Positions 1 through 7,899 of a stretch of DNA of 64,000 bases are shown one piece after another. Each line of letters starts with the position of its first letter. Positions within the stretch are counted from its first letter, which is position 1. Under the pieces are notes generated by a model. That model made no database searches. It saw only the letters and a program-made list of their open reading frames with translations, and was not told the origin of the DNA. A program made the translations under genes and the position numbers. This stretch comes from Roseibium suaedae (GTDB taxonomy: Bacteria > Pseudomonadota > Alphaproteobacteria > Rhizobiales > Stappiaceae): assembly GCF_900142725.1 (NCBI RefSeq), contig NZ_FRBW01000002.1, positions 1,082,710-1,146,709 on the forward strand, read 5' to 3'.

Positions 1-179
1 GACAGGGACACAGCTTCAACCGGCTCCGGCGCGGCATCAACGACAGAAGCGAGAGCTGCAACGAACGCATCCAGATCATGCCCAGGCGTTGCGATCCTTG
101 GCAAAGGCTGAATGGCTTCCGGTGTGCGGGCATAGGCACCTTTGATGGCCGTGCCACCAATATCAAAACAGACGATCAT
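1..179 (-). CDS. ROK-family sugar kinase, N-terminal part (window edge)
   Basis: Only the first 59 or so codons lie in the window; the gene continues beyond position 1. The protein starts MIVCFDIGGTAIKGAY, the ATP-phosphate-binding DxGGTxxKGA motif of the ROK family (N-acetylglucosamine, N-acetylmannosamine and glucose kinases). The ATG overlaps the stop of nagA by four bases (ATGA), so it is the last visible gene of the gntR-nagB-nagA operon. This position makes phosphorylation of N-acetylglucosamine (or N-acetylmannosamine) to the 6-phosphate, the substrate of NagA, the most likely role. The exact sugar cannot be told from the visible part. Confidence 0.85.
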   Translation of the reverse strand, partial: MIVCFDIGGTAIKGAYARTPEAIQPLPRIATPGHDLDAFVAALASVVDAAPEPVEAVSL

Positions 180-1363
180 GCAGATACCTTGCCGTGTTCC
201 AGCCACTGGCCGCCACAGATGCTGGCGTGAATGGTCAGATCGGAATTCAAAACCAGAAAGTCGGCTCGCTTGCCGGCGGACAGACGCCCTATCGCCGAAA
301 GACGGGCAGCGTCAGCCGGATAAGTGCCGGCCATTTTAAGCACTTCTTCCAGCTCCAGACCGATACGGTCCACCATGAAACGCACGCAGGACAGCATGTC
401 GATGTCGGCACCGGCGAGCGTCCCGTCCGCCAATGTCAGCTTCCCGTCCCGCCGAAAGACTTCACGGCCATTCAACTGGAACCGGTCACCTTCCCAGCCA
501 ATGGAGGACATGGCATCCGTTACCAGAAAGATCCGTCCAGGACCCTGCTTTGCCCTCAAGGCAACCTGTATCGCCAGAGGATCGACATGATAGCCATCGG
601 CAATTAGACCGCAGCTCAGCTCCCCATAGCAAAGCGCAGCGCCAACCAGACCCGGCTCGCGATGCTGCAGCGGGCTCATGGCATTGAAGAGATGTGTCAC
701 CATGGAGGCTCCGGCCTCAACAAAGGGCCTGATCTGCGAGACACCGGCATCGCTATGACCCAGACTGACGACAACGCCAGCCTCCACAAGCTTGCGGACC
801 TGATCCGGCGTCGCATTTTCCGGCGCGAGCGTGACCAGCAGACAGGGCAGCTCCTTCACTGCCGCAAGCATCAAGGCCAGATCCTCATCCGTCATCGGAC
901 GGATCAGCTCCGGCGCATGGGTGCCCTTTCGGGCAACGGACAAGTGCGGCCCTTCCAGATGCAGCCCGGCAAAACCAGGTACACCCTTCTTCGCTGCCTC
1001 AATACCCGCAGCGACAGCTAACCGGGTGTTCTCCGGCGTGTCCGTGATCAAGGTCACCAGAAGTGCCGTGGTGCCAAACTGACGGTGAGCCCGGCATATG
1101 GTCTCGATGCCCGAGACCGTTAGGTCATTGTTGAACAGAACACCGCCACCGCCATTGACCTGCAGATCGGCAAAGCCCGGCACGATGAGACTGCCTTCCG
1201 GCAACTGGCGCAGGTTTTCAGCCTGAGCAGGTGCAGCGGCGGAAAGCGCAGCCACCTCACCGCCCCGGACTTCAAGCACCTTGCCGTCATGCCAGGACTG
1301 GCCGTCAAATATCCGGGCGCCGGCAAACACCTGATTGCCCGCCTGTTCGGCTCTTAAAGTCAT
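176..1363 (-). CDS. nagA: N-acetylglucosamine-6-phosphate deacetylase
   Basis: This 395-residue cytoplasmic amidohydrolase should remove acetate from N-acetylglucosamine-6-phosphate to give glucosamine-6-phosphate. The family signature is visible: DLQVNGGGG near residues 66-74 (NagA enzymes have Q and N where other amidohydrolases have two His), the metal-binding Glu in HLEGPH at about 137, His at about 203 (LGHSD) and 224 (THLFNAM), and the catalytic Asp at about 283 (VTDAMSS). The length is normal for NagA. Both ends are translationally coupled by four-base ATGA overlaps, with the SIS deaminase upstream and the ROK kinase downstream, so the three enzymes form a complete route from GlcNAc to fructose-6-phosphate. 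Confidence 0.96.
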   Translation of the reverse strand: MTLRAEQAGNQVFAGARIFDGQSWHDGKVLEVRGGEVAALSAAAPAQAENLRQLPEGSLIVPGFADLQVNGGGGVLFNNDLTVSGIETICRAHRQFGTTALLVTLITDTPENTRLAVAAGIEAAKKGVPGFAGLHLEGPHLSVARKGTHAPELIRPMTDEDLALMLAAVKELPCLLVTLAPENATPDQVRKLVEAGVVVSLGHSDAGVSQIRPFVEAGASMVTHLFNAMSPLQHREPGLVGAALCYGELSCGLIADGYHVDPLAIQVALRAKQGPGRIFLVTDAMSSIGWEGDRFQLNGREVFRRDGKLTLADGTLAGADIDMLSCVRFMVDRIGLELEEVLKMAGTYPADAARLSAIGRLSAGKRADFLVLNSDLTIHASICGGQWLEHGKVSA

Positions 1364-2385
1364 AGGGTCTCGGTTACTTTCTGAAGGGCGGCAGGGGCGT
1401 CCGGATTGAGGTTGCGAAGGAACGAAAGCCGCTCCACCATCTTGTAATAGGGCACAATCTGGATCAGCGCATCTGTCAGCGGATGACCGGTGCGGACAGT
1501 CGGCAGAACATTTGCAACGCTGGACAGCGGCGAGGTCGAAAACACCGTGCCGCCTTTTTCAGCCAGCTTGTCCGCAATGCCTGCTGCAGAGGCTTCCGCA
1601 GCATCGGCAGCAGCAAACACCAGAACCGGAAAACCGCCCCCAACCAGTGACACAGGCCCGTGCAGCACTTCTGCCGAGGAATAGGCCTCGCCATGCAGTT
1701 CACAGGTTTCCTTGCACTTCAGGGCTGCTTCAGCAGCGACAGCGAGCGACGGACCGCGGCCAAGGAAATAAAGCGACTGAGCCTCTTCCAGATGGCTGGT
1801 GAGACCTCCCCAGTCCAGATCCAGCGCTTTGCGGCAGTGGTCCGGAAGCTTCGAAAGCGCAGCCTTGAGCGCCTCGTCCTGCGTCCACTCGGCTAGGATC
1901 GCGAGCCCTGCAACGACCGAGGCGACATAGGACTTGGTCGCTGCGACAGCCAGTTCCGGCCCGGCCTCTAGAGGAACGGTCACAGAACATGCAGAAGCAA
2001 GCGGCGAAGGAACCGTATTCACCAGAGCGACCGAACGCGCCCCGCTGTCCGTGACAGACTGGGCCAAGGCGACAATATCCGGGCTTTTCCCGGACTGTGA
2101 AATGGCAATTGCGGCAGCATTCTTGAGCTTCAGGGAACGCTGATAGATCGACGCAAGAGACGGCCCAATCGAGGCGACCGGCACTCCAGCCTGCAATTCA
2201 ATAGCGTATTTCAGGAATCCGGCAGCATGATCTGACGTCCCACGTGCGATGGTCACGACAACAGCTGGATCAAGCTCCCGGAATTGCGCACCGCACGCGG
2301 TCAGAACGCTGGCAGAATTTGAGAAAAGCCGCTCGAGAGCGTCCGGGATCTCGTGAACTTCCTGGAGCATATGGGATTGCGTCAT
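1360..2385 (-). CDS. SIS-domain glucosamine-6-phosphate deaminase (NagB-II type)
   Basis: The 341-residue protein has two SIS (sugar isomerase) domains, about residues 30-170 and 190-330, and lacks the glutaminase domain of GlmS. Segments such as ISQSGKSPDIVALA and AATKSYVASV match the isomerase half of GlmS. In GlcNAc operons such stand-alone proteins act as glucosamine-6-phosphate deaminase (NagB-II), converting glucosamine-6-phosphate to fructose-6-phosphate and ammonia. No classical NagB is seen nearby, which supports that role. It overlaps nagA by four bases and follows the GntR gene by 17 bases. An AgaS-type activity on galactosamine-6-phosphate is the main alternative. Confidence 0.9.
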   Translation of the reverse strand: MTQSHMLQEVHEIPDALERLFSNSASVLTACGAQFRELDPAVVVTIARGTSDHAAGFLKYAIELQAGVPVASIGPSLASIYQRSLKLKNAAAIAISQSGKSPDIVALAQSVTDSGARSVALVNTVPSPLASACSVTVPLEAGPELAVAATKSYVASVVAGLAILAEWTQDEALKAALSKLPDHCRKALDLDWGGLTSHLEEAQSLYFLGRGPSLAVAAEAALKCKETCELHGEAYSSAEVLHGPVSLVGGGFPVLVFAAADAAEASAAGIADKLAEKGGTVFSTSPLSSVANVLPTVRTGHPLTDALIQIVPYYKMVERLSFLRNLNPDAPAALQKVTETL

Positions 2386-2402
2386 GTACTTTCCGGCTTG
2401 GT

Positions 2403-3155
2403 TCAGGCAGGACCGATGATCTGCTCGGTGACGAGATCATAAAGATCGCTGCGATAAAGGGTTTTGGTGGTTTCAATGGCGCGGCCGCTGGCGAGATAGG
2501 CCACCCGGTGCACGGCAAGCCCCGCCTCCCCCTCAGGCACGACCAGCAGCCGCGCCTCTTCCTGGGTCAGCAAACGGGCTGAAATGCGCTGCACGGCCCG
2601 CACCGGGCGCGCCCTCAGGCGGGCAAGATGCGCATAGAGGGACAGATCGACATTCTCCGGATCCGGCAGAATGTCAGACGGCAGCGAGGCATGCTCCAGC
2701 GCGACCGGCACGCCATCAGCGAGACGAAGGCGCTTGAGACGGGCAACCTTGCTATTTCCGGTCAGGCCAAGGGTCATCATTTCATCCGCGCCAGGCAGAT
2801 ACAGCCCCCGGTCCAGCCAGGTGGAAGAGGACACCATTCCCCGGCGCGTCATGTCTTCCGAAAACGAGGTCGCGAGAGACAGTGGCTGCTCGAGCCGTTC
2901 GCGCGGCGCGGCAACGAATGTGCCGGATCCATGCCTTCGGACCAATGCGCCTTCATCGACCAGGGCATCTATCGCCCGGCGCACGGTGACACGGGACACC
3001 TTGCAGATCTCGGAAATGTCTCTCTCGGATGGAAGTGCATCTCCCTGCTGGAGATGCCTGGCCTGGATGAACGCTTCAAAGGCCAGTTTCAGGCGCATGT
3101 AGAGAGGGCCGTCGAAACGGTCCTGAAATCCCTGAAGCCCTGAAATACTGTTCAT
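2403..3155 (-). CDS. GntR-family (HutC/UTRA) regulator of the GlcNAc genes
   Basis: The 250-residue protein has an N-terminal winged helix-turn-helix (about residues 20-90, with LPSERDISEICKVSRVTVRRAI) followed by a UTRA ligand-binding domain (about 95-235). This is the layout of NagR/NagQ/YvoA regulators that answer to glucosamine-6-phosphate or GlcNAc-6-phosphate. It is the first gene of the minus-strand nag operon and is divergent from the ABC importer genes, so it probably represses both directions and itself. Two tandem TGGTAT repeats in the shared upstream region are the likely binding sites. The effector is inferred from context. Confidence 0.92.
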   Translation of the reverse strand: MNSISGLQGFQDRFDGPLYMRLKLAFEAFIQARHLQQGDALPSERDISEICKVSRVTVRRAIDALVDEGALVRRHGSGTFVAAPRERLEQPLSLATSFSEDMTRRGMVSSSTWLDRGLYLPGADEMMTLGLTGNSKVARLKRLRLADGVPVALEHASLPSDILPDPENVDLSLYAHLARLRARPVRAVQRISARLLTQEEARLLVVPEGEAGLAVHRVAYLASGRAIETTKTLYRSDLYDLVTEQIIGPA

Positions 3156-3219
3156 GACGCCCTTCCCCGGCGCAAAATGCGCAGCGCCGCAACGAGGAAG
3201 AATGCTGCGACGGCTTTAA

Positions 3220-3237
3220 ATACCAAATAGATACCAA
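3220..3237. promoter_or_regulatory. Candidate GntR operator, near the regulator gene
   Basis: Two copies of ATACCAA start at 3220 and 3231, eleven bases apart, so they lie on the same face of the helix. On the minus strand this is TTGGTAT repeated twice. The site is about 65 bases upstream of the regulator start, where it could control the nag operon. The same element occurs in opposite orientation at 3362-3378, which supports a regulatory role. Confidence 0.5.
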
Positions 3238-3361
3238 ATTACGATCTGTCGAACATTTTTTTCACATTTCCGCCGCCTCAATTTTTTTCAAGCCTCAAGC
3301 AATTGATTTAATGAAATTATTTCAACGCCGCCTATTAACACGGCATTAACTGGCGCATTTC

Positions 3362-3378
3362 TGGTATTGCATTGGTAT
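3362..3378. promoter_or_regulatory. Candidate GntR operator, importer side
   Basis: TGGTAT occurs at 3362 and again at 3373, eleven bases apart, in the orientation opposite to the 3220-3237 pair. It lies upstream of the oxidoreductase and ABC importer genes. The mirrored pair suggests that one dimeric regulator controls both divergent promoters. Confidence 0.5.
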
Positions 3379-3585
3379 CAATAATTGGTTTTCATCAGGT
3401 CAAGGCCACGCGATGGCTGCAGGGAACAGGACGCGACGCGCGCAAATCCGGAAAAATCCGGAATGCCATGCAGGTATGTGAAATTTATTTTCAGAATTAC
3501 ACATATAGAGCGGTTCCATGTTGACGATCCCCCTGAGATGTCGCACCTTCAAGAAAATAAATTACAAGCTCAGAGGGCGTCAGGA

Positions 3586-4767
3586 ATGAAGGTTGGAATT
3601 ATCGGTCTGGGATTCCGTCTAGGCTATCTCGGGTTCGTATTCGATCAGATGGACCCGGATTTCGAAATCGTTGGCTATGTGGACCCAGCGCCAGCCGGAC
3701 TGCCCGTGCTTGAGGAAAAAGGCATTTCCGCAGGCAAGTCCTACGAAACACCGCAGGACCTGATTGCGAACGAGGAGATGGATCTCCTCATGATCGGCTC
3801 CCCGAACCATCTCCACCTCGAACATATCCGGATTGGTCTGGAAGCTGGTCTGAAGGTCTTCAGCGAAAAGCCGATCGTCATGACGATTGACCAGAGCTAT
3901 GAGCTTGCCGAACTCCTGCATCAGCATGGCCACGAGCGCCTGCTGGTCGGCCTGGTCCTGCGCTACTCCCCGCTCTACAAGGACCTGCGTAAGGCTCAGC
4001 TGGAAGGACTGCTCGGCGACGTCGTCTCAATCGAGGCTTCCGAGCATATCCAGCCCTATCATGGCGCCTTCTTCATGCGCGACTGGCGGCGCTATGAAAA
4101 CTACGCCGGCAGCTTCATGCTGGAAAAATGCTGCCACGATCTGGATCTCTACAACGGTGTTGTAGGCGCGCGCCCGCGCTTCGTTGCCAGCTTCGGCGGC
4201 CGCAAGAGCTTCACACCGCAAAATGCCCCGGCCAACGAGGGCGTCAATGATCTGGAAGTCTACCACCGTAAGCCAAGCGGCTGGCTGGGAGCGGACAAGG
4301 TCTTCGACAGCGATGGCGACATCGTCGACTACCAGACCGCCATCGTCGAATATGAGAACGGCGTGTCCATGACCTTCCACACCAACATCAATGTGCCGGA
4401 CGAATTCCGCCGCTTCTGCGTGATCGGTGCAAAGGGCATGGCCGAGGGTGACTTCGTGCGCGGGTTCCTCGATGTGCACAATGCCCGCAACAACGAGAAG
4501 GTGATCGCCAACACCTATCAGGCGCCCAGCAAGACCTCGCACCACTATGGCGCGGACGAGCAGATGGCAGAAGATGTCGTGAAGCATGTGCGCGATGGCG
4601 CGGCCCTGCCCGTTTCTGCGCTCGATGCCCTGGAGGCCGGTATTCTGGCCCTGACCATGGATGAAGCCCGCAAGACCCGCAAGGTCATCGATCTCGAGCC
4701 GGTCTGGCAGCGCTATGACGCAGCCCTGAACGGCACGGCGGCGGATCAGCGCCTGAAGTCGGCATAA
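3586..4767 (+). CDS. Gfo/Idh/MocA-family oxidoreductase
   Basis: This 393-residue protein begins MKVGIIGLGFRLGYLG, a Rossmann NAD(P)-binding start, and has the family EKP motif (VFSEKPIVMT, about residue 95). The start at 3586 places the Rossmann strand at the N-terminus; ATG at 3538 and an earlier in-frame start at 3385 would add sequence without family character. It is the first gene of the operon with the CUT1 importer and is divergent from the nag genes. Such enzymes oxidise or reduce sugars and cyclitols, and the substrate here is not known. It may process the imported sugar before it reaches the NagA route. Eleven bases separate it from the first permease. Confidence 0.88.
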   Translation: MKVGIIGLGFRLGYLGFVFDQMDPDFEIVGYVDPAPAGLPVLEEKGISAGKSYETPQDLIANEEMDLLMIGSPNHLHLEHIRIGLEAGLKVFSEKPIVMTIDQSYELAELLHQHGHERLLVGLVLRYSPLYKDLRKAQLEGLLGDVVSIEASEHIQPYHGAFFMRDWRRYENYAGSFMLEKCCHDLDLYNGVVGARPRFVASFGGRKSFTPQNAPANEGVNDLEVYHRKPSGWLGADKVFDSDGDIVDYQTAIVEYENGVSMTFHTNINVPDEFRRFCVIGAKGMAEGDFVRGFLDVHNARNNEKVIANTYQAPSKTSHHYGADEQMAEDVVKHVRDGAALPVSALDALEAGILALTMDEARKTRKVIDLEPVWQRYDAALNGTAADQRLKSA

Positions 4768-4777
4768 GGGGGGAACG

Positions 4778-5662
4778 ATGAACGCCAAGCGGAGTGCTGT
4801 CATCTTTGCCTGGATGTTGCTGCTTCCCGCAGTCCTCTACATCTCGGCAATCGTCATCTACCCCCTGATCGACACGGTGAACCTGTCCTTCACCAACGCG
4901 TCGCTGCGCAAGACCTACAACTACGTGGGCTGGCTCAACTACGACAAGATCTTCAACGAGACCTTCGCCGCCGTCATCATCAGAACGTTCATCTGGACGT
5001 TCTTCTCGGTGCTCATCAAGATGATCATCGGCACGTTCGGCGCGATCATGCTCAACACGGCTGTTCCCGGCCGCGCCCTGTTCCGCATCCTGACCATGCC
5101 GCCCTGGATCGTTCCCATGGCCATCGGCATCTTCATGTGGGGCTGGATGTACAATGGCCAGTTCGGGATGATTTCCGGCGTGATGCAGAACTGGGGCCTT
5201 GTCGACGGACCGGTCGCCTTCCTCGCCTATGGTACGACCGCCTTCTGGGCAACCGTTGTCACGGACGTGTGGATCGGCGTTCCCATGGTGACGCTCTACA
5301 TGCTGGCCGCCATCCAGGCCATTCCGCAGGATCTCTACGAAGCTGCCTGGACCGATGGCGCGGGACGCATGTACCGCTTCCGCCGGATCACCCTGCCGCT
5401 TCTGGTTCCCTCCCTGATCACCATGTCCATGATCTCGCTGATCTCGACCTTCAACTCGTTCGACATCATCTGGATCCTGACCCAGGGCGGCCCGAGCGGC
5501 TCCACCACCACCATGATCATCGACACCTACAAGACCGCAATCGGCTCCTACAAATATGGCGAGGGCGCTGCCCGTGCCGTGCTGATCTGCATCTTCCTGT
5601 CGATCTTCTGCTTCTTCTACTTCCGGGTGACCAACCGGCTTTCGACGGAGACGGCACGATGA
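4778..5662 (+). CDS. ABC sugar importer permease, MalF-like (CUT1)
   Basis: This 294-residue inner-membrane protein has about six hydrophobic segments, beginning with SAVIFAWMLLLPAVLYISAI. The EAA-type loop for the ATPase contact is seen as EAAWTDGAGRMYRFRRITLPLL near residues 188-210. It is the MalF-type half of a CUT1 (oligosaccharide) importer. It overlaps the next permease by four bases (ATGA). The location opposite the nag operon suggests GlcNAc, chitobiose or a related amino sugar as cargo. Confidence 0.93.
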   Translation: MNAKRSAVIFAWMLLLPAVLYISAIVIYPLIDTVNLSFTNASLRKTYNYVGWLNYDKIFNETFAAVIIRTFIWTFFSVLIKMIIGTFGAIMLNTAVPGRALFRILTMPPWIVPMAIGIFMWGWMYNGQFGMISGVMQNWGLVDGPVAFLAYGTTAFWATVVTDVWIGVPMVTLYMLAAIQAIPQDLYEAAWTDGAGRMYRFRRITLPLLVPSLITMSMISLISTFNSFDIIWILTQGGPSGSTTTMIIDTYKTAIGSYKYGEGAARAVLICIFLSIFCFFYFRVTNRLSTETAR

Positions 5663-6516
5663 GCAATCAGACGGCCATGATCAACCGCTACAAGTGGTAC
5701 GAGATGATCGCGATCTATGCAGGGATTGCCCTGTTCCTGATCTTCGTGCTCTCCCCCTTTGTCGAAGGCTTCCTGGTTTCCCTGAAACCGCTGAGCCGCC
5801 TGTTCTCGTCTCCCTACCGGTTCTGGCCGGAACACGGCTCCTTCGACGCCTATGTGACCATGTGGGACAGCGTGCCGGGCTTTGCCCGCTACGTCTTCAA
5901 CTCCATCTTCCTGTCGACCATCGCGACCGCCATCGTTTTGGTGCTCGTGGTTCCGGCGGCCTATGCCTTCGCCCGTTTTGAATTCACGGGCCGCGGTCCG
6001 CTGCTGGCAGCCTTCCTGGCCGTCAACATGTTCTCGGGCGCGGTGCTGCTGATCCCGCTGTTCAGGCTGATGCGGTCCATGGGGGTTCTGAACACCTATG
6101 CGGCGATGATCATTCCGGGTGTCGCCTTCCTGATCCCGACCGCCATCTGGCTGCTGCGGACCTATATGATCCGCATCCCGAAGGAACTGGAAGAAGCCGC
6201 TTATGTGGATGGTGCAAGCCGTTTCTACACTTTCCGCCGTGTCATCCTGCCGCTTGCCATGCCCGGCATCACGGTTGTCGCCATCACCACATTCATCGGG
6301 GCCTATGCGCAGCAGTTCATCTTTGCGCTGACCTTCAATTCCAAGACGGAATACATGCCTTTGCCGATTGGGCTGTTCGCCTATTTCGGCCGCCAGGAAG
6401 TGATCTGGAACGAACTCATGGCTGCAAGCTTTGTCGGCATTGCACCCGCCATGATCGTGATCTTCTTCCTGCAAAGATATCTCGTCAGCGGTCTGACCGC
6501 TGGCGCGGTGAAATAA
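5659..6516 (+). CDS. ABC sugar importer permease, MalG-like (CUT1)
   Basis: The 285-residue membrane protein is the MalG-type partner. The EAA loop reads EEAAYVDGASRFYTFRRVILPLAMPG near residues 176-201, and six membrane segments can be seen. The start at 5659 (MSNQTAMINRYKW) overlaps the upstream permease stop by four bases; the open frame extends further upstream but only as a shadow of that gene. It forms the transmembrane pair with the product of 4778-5662. Confidence 0.93.
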   Translation: MSNQTAMINRYKWYEMIAIYAGIALFLIFVLSPFVEGFLVSLKPLSRLFSSPYRFWPEHGSFDAYVTMWDSVPGFARYVFNSIFLSTIATAIVLVLVVPAAYAFARFEFTGRGPLLAAFLAVNMFSGAVLLIPLFRLMRSMGVLNTYAAMIIPGVAFLIPTAIWLLRTYMIRIPKELEEAAYVDGASRFYTFRRVILPLAMPGITVVAITTFIGAYAQQFIFALTFNSKTEYMPLPIGLFAYFGRQEVIWNELMAASFVGIAPAMIVIFFLQRYLVSGLTAGAVK

Positions 6517-6559
6517 AAACAACAACGAAAATCCACACCAGAGTATGGGGATAAAGACG

Positions 6560-7795
6560 ATGAAACTGACGTCCATGAAACTTGGGGTTTGCGCGCTGGC
6601 GCTTCTGGGAGCCACGTCCGCCGGTTCGCTCAGCGCACTGGCTGCAGACCAGGAAATCAGCTGGATCTATTGCGGCGACAAGATCGACCCGATCCACGAA
6701 AAGTACATCGCGGAATGGGAAGGAAAGAACCCGGGCTGGAAAGTCACGCCAGAAGTCGTCGGCTGGGCCCAGTGCCAGGACAAGGCAACCACGCTGGCTG
6801 CAGCCGGCTCCCCGGTCGCCATGGCCTATGTGGGCTCGCGTACGCTGAAGCAGCTCGCCGAGAACGACCTCATCATCGAAGTGCCGATGACCGATGCGGA
6901 AAAGGAAACCTACTATCCGAACATCGTCGACACCGTGACCTTCGATGGCACCCAGTGGGGCGTTCCGGTCGCATTCTCGACCAAGGCTCTCTACTGGAAC
7001 AAGGCGCTGTTCAAGCAGGCTGGCCTTGACCCGGAAACTCCGCCGAAGACCTGGGCTGAAGAAATCGAATTCGCGAAGATCATCAAGGAAAAGACCGGTA
7101 TTGCCGGCTATGGCCTGCCCGCGAAGACCTTCGACAACACCATGCACCAGTTCCTGCATTGGGTTTACACCAACAACGGCAAGATCATCGACGCCGAAGG
7201 CAACATCGTGATGAACAGCCCGGAAGTGCTCGCAGCCCTTCAGGCCTACAAGGACATCACGCCTTATTCCGTTGAAGGTCCGACCGCTTACGAACAGAAC
7301 GAAATCCGCGCTGTCTGGCTGGATGGCAAGGTTGCCATGCTCCAGTCCAGCTCGGGCGCTGCCGTCCGCGCAGCGGACGCCGGCATGGAATGGGGTGTCA
7401 CCACCCTGCCGCTCGGCCCGTCCGCAACCGGCCCCGGCACCCTGCTGATCACCGACAGCCTGGCCGTCTTCAAGGGCTCGGGCGTTGAGGAAAAGGCAAC
7501 CGAATTCGCCAAGTACATCACTTCCCCTGGTCCGCAGGGCGAGTATGAGCTGCAGGGCGGTGCCGGCCTGACGCCGCTGCGCCCCTCCGCTCAGGTGGAC
7601 GAATTCGTCAAGAAGGACCCGTACTGGAAGCCGTTCATCGACGGTATCGCCAATGCAGGTCCGGAGCCGCTCTTCAACGACTACAAGGGCTTCCAGAACG
7701 TGATGATCGAGATGGTCCAGTCTGTCGTGACCGGCCAGGCCGAACCGAAGGCCGCTCTCGAAAAAGCCGCTGCCGACCTCGAGCAGTACAAGTAA
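6560..7795 (+). CDS. Periplasmic sugar-binding protein of the CUT1 importer
   Basis: This secreted protein of about 411 residues belongs to the SBP_bac_1 (MalE-like) family. It has a signal peptide (MKLTSMKLGVCALALLGATS, cleavage probably after LSALAA before DQEI) and then the typical WIYCGDKIDP start of the mature fold. I chose ATG 6560, which is preceded by GGGG at a suitable distance; ATG 6545 would add five residues. It captures the sugar in the periplasm for the permease pair. A GC-rich hairpin follows the stop, before the ATPase gene. Confidence 0.93.
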   Translation: MKLTSMKLGVCALALLGATSAGSLSALAADQEISWIYCGDKIDPIHEKYIAEWEGKNPGWKVTPEVVGWAQCQDKATTLAAAGSPVAMAYVGSRTLKQLAENDLIIEVPMTDAEKETYYPNIVDTVTFDGTQWGVPVAFSTKALYWNKALFKQAGLDPETPPKTWAEEIEFAKIIKEKTGIAGYGLPAKTFDNTMHQFLHWVYTNNGKIIDAEGNIVMNSPEVLAALQAYKDITPYSVEGPTAYEQNEIRAVWLDGKVAMLQSSSGAAVRAADAGMEWGVTTLPLGPSATGPGTLLITDSLAVFKGSGVEEKATEFAKYITSPGPQGEYELQGGAGLTPLRPSAQVDEFVKKDPYWKPFIDGIANAGPEPLFNDYKGFQNVMIEMVQSVVTGQAEPKAALEKAAADLEQYK

Positions 7796-7808
7796 GCCGC
7801 GTTGGCGC

Positions 7809-7838
7809 GCCGCCGCAGCCCTAACCGGTTGCGGCGGC
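7809..7838 (+). other. Intercistronic hairpin after the binding-protein gene
   Basis: GCCGCCGCA (7809-7817) pairs with TGCGGCGGC (7830-7838), and GCC/GGT extends the stem inside to a six-base loop. There is no T-tract, so it probably protects the upstream mRNA or lowers read-through into the ATPase gene rather than fully terminating. Confidence 0.6.
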
Positions 7839-7899
7839 ATGCACCGCCCACGCCAGTCTCATTGCCTGACGAGATGGCAATGATGGAAAGAGGTCAGTC

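Larger units (their letters stand above)
3156..3585. other. Divergent regulatory region, nag operon / sugar importer operon
   Basis: These 430 bases lie between the divergent GntR gene and the oxidoreductase gene and are AT-rich compared with the surroundings. They contain two tandem-repeat candidate operators (3220-3237 and 3362-3378, separate entries) and two TCCGGA palindromes ten bases apart (3447-3452 and 3457-3462). The oxidoreductase frame stays open upstream of 3586, but this stretch reads like non-coding DNA and has no family similarity that I recognise. About 200 bases separate the second operator from the chosen start codon, so the importer mRNA may have a long leader. Confidence 0.6.

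Noticed and set aside
3385..3585. Extension of the oxidoreductase gene to an earlier start at 3385
   Set aside because: The added 67 residues have no family likeness and would cover the AT-rich regulatory region; the Rossmann fold begins right at ATG 3586.
5617..7840. Long minus-strand frames of 332 and 451 codons
   Set aside because: They mirror the permease and binding-protein genes, which have clear families, signal peptide and operon spacing on the plus strand.
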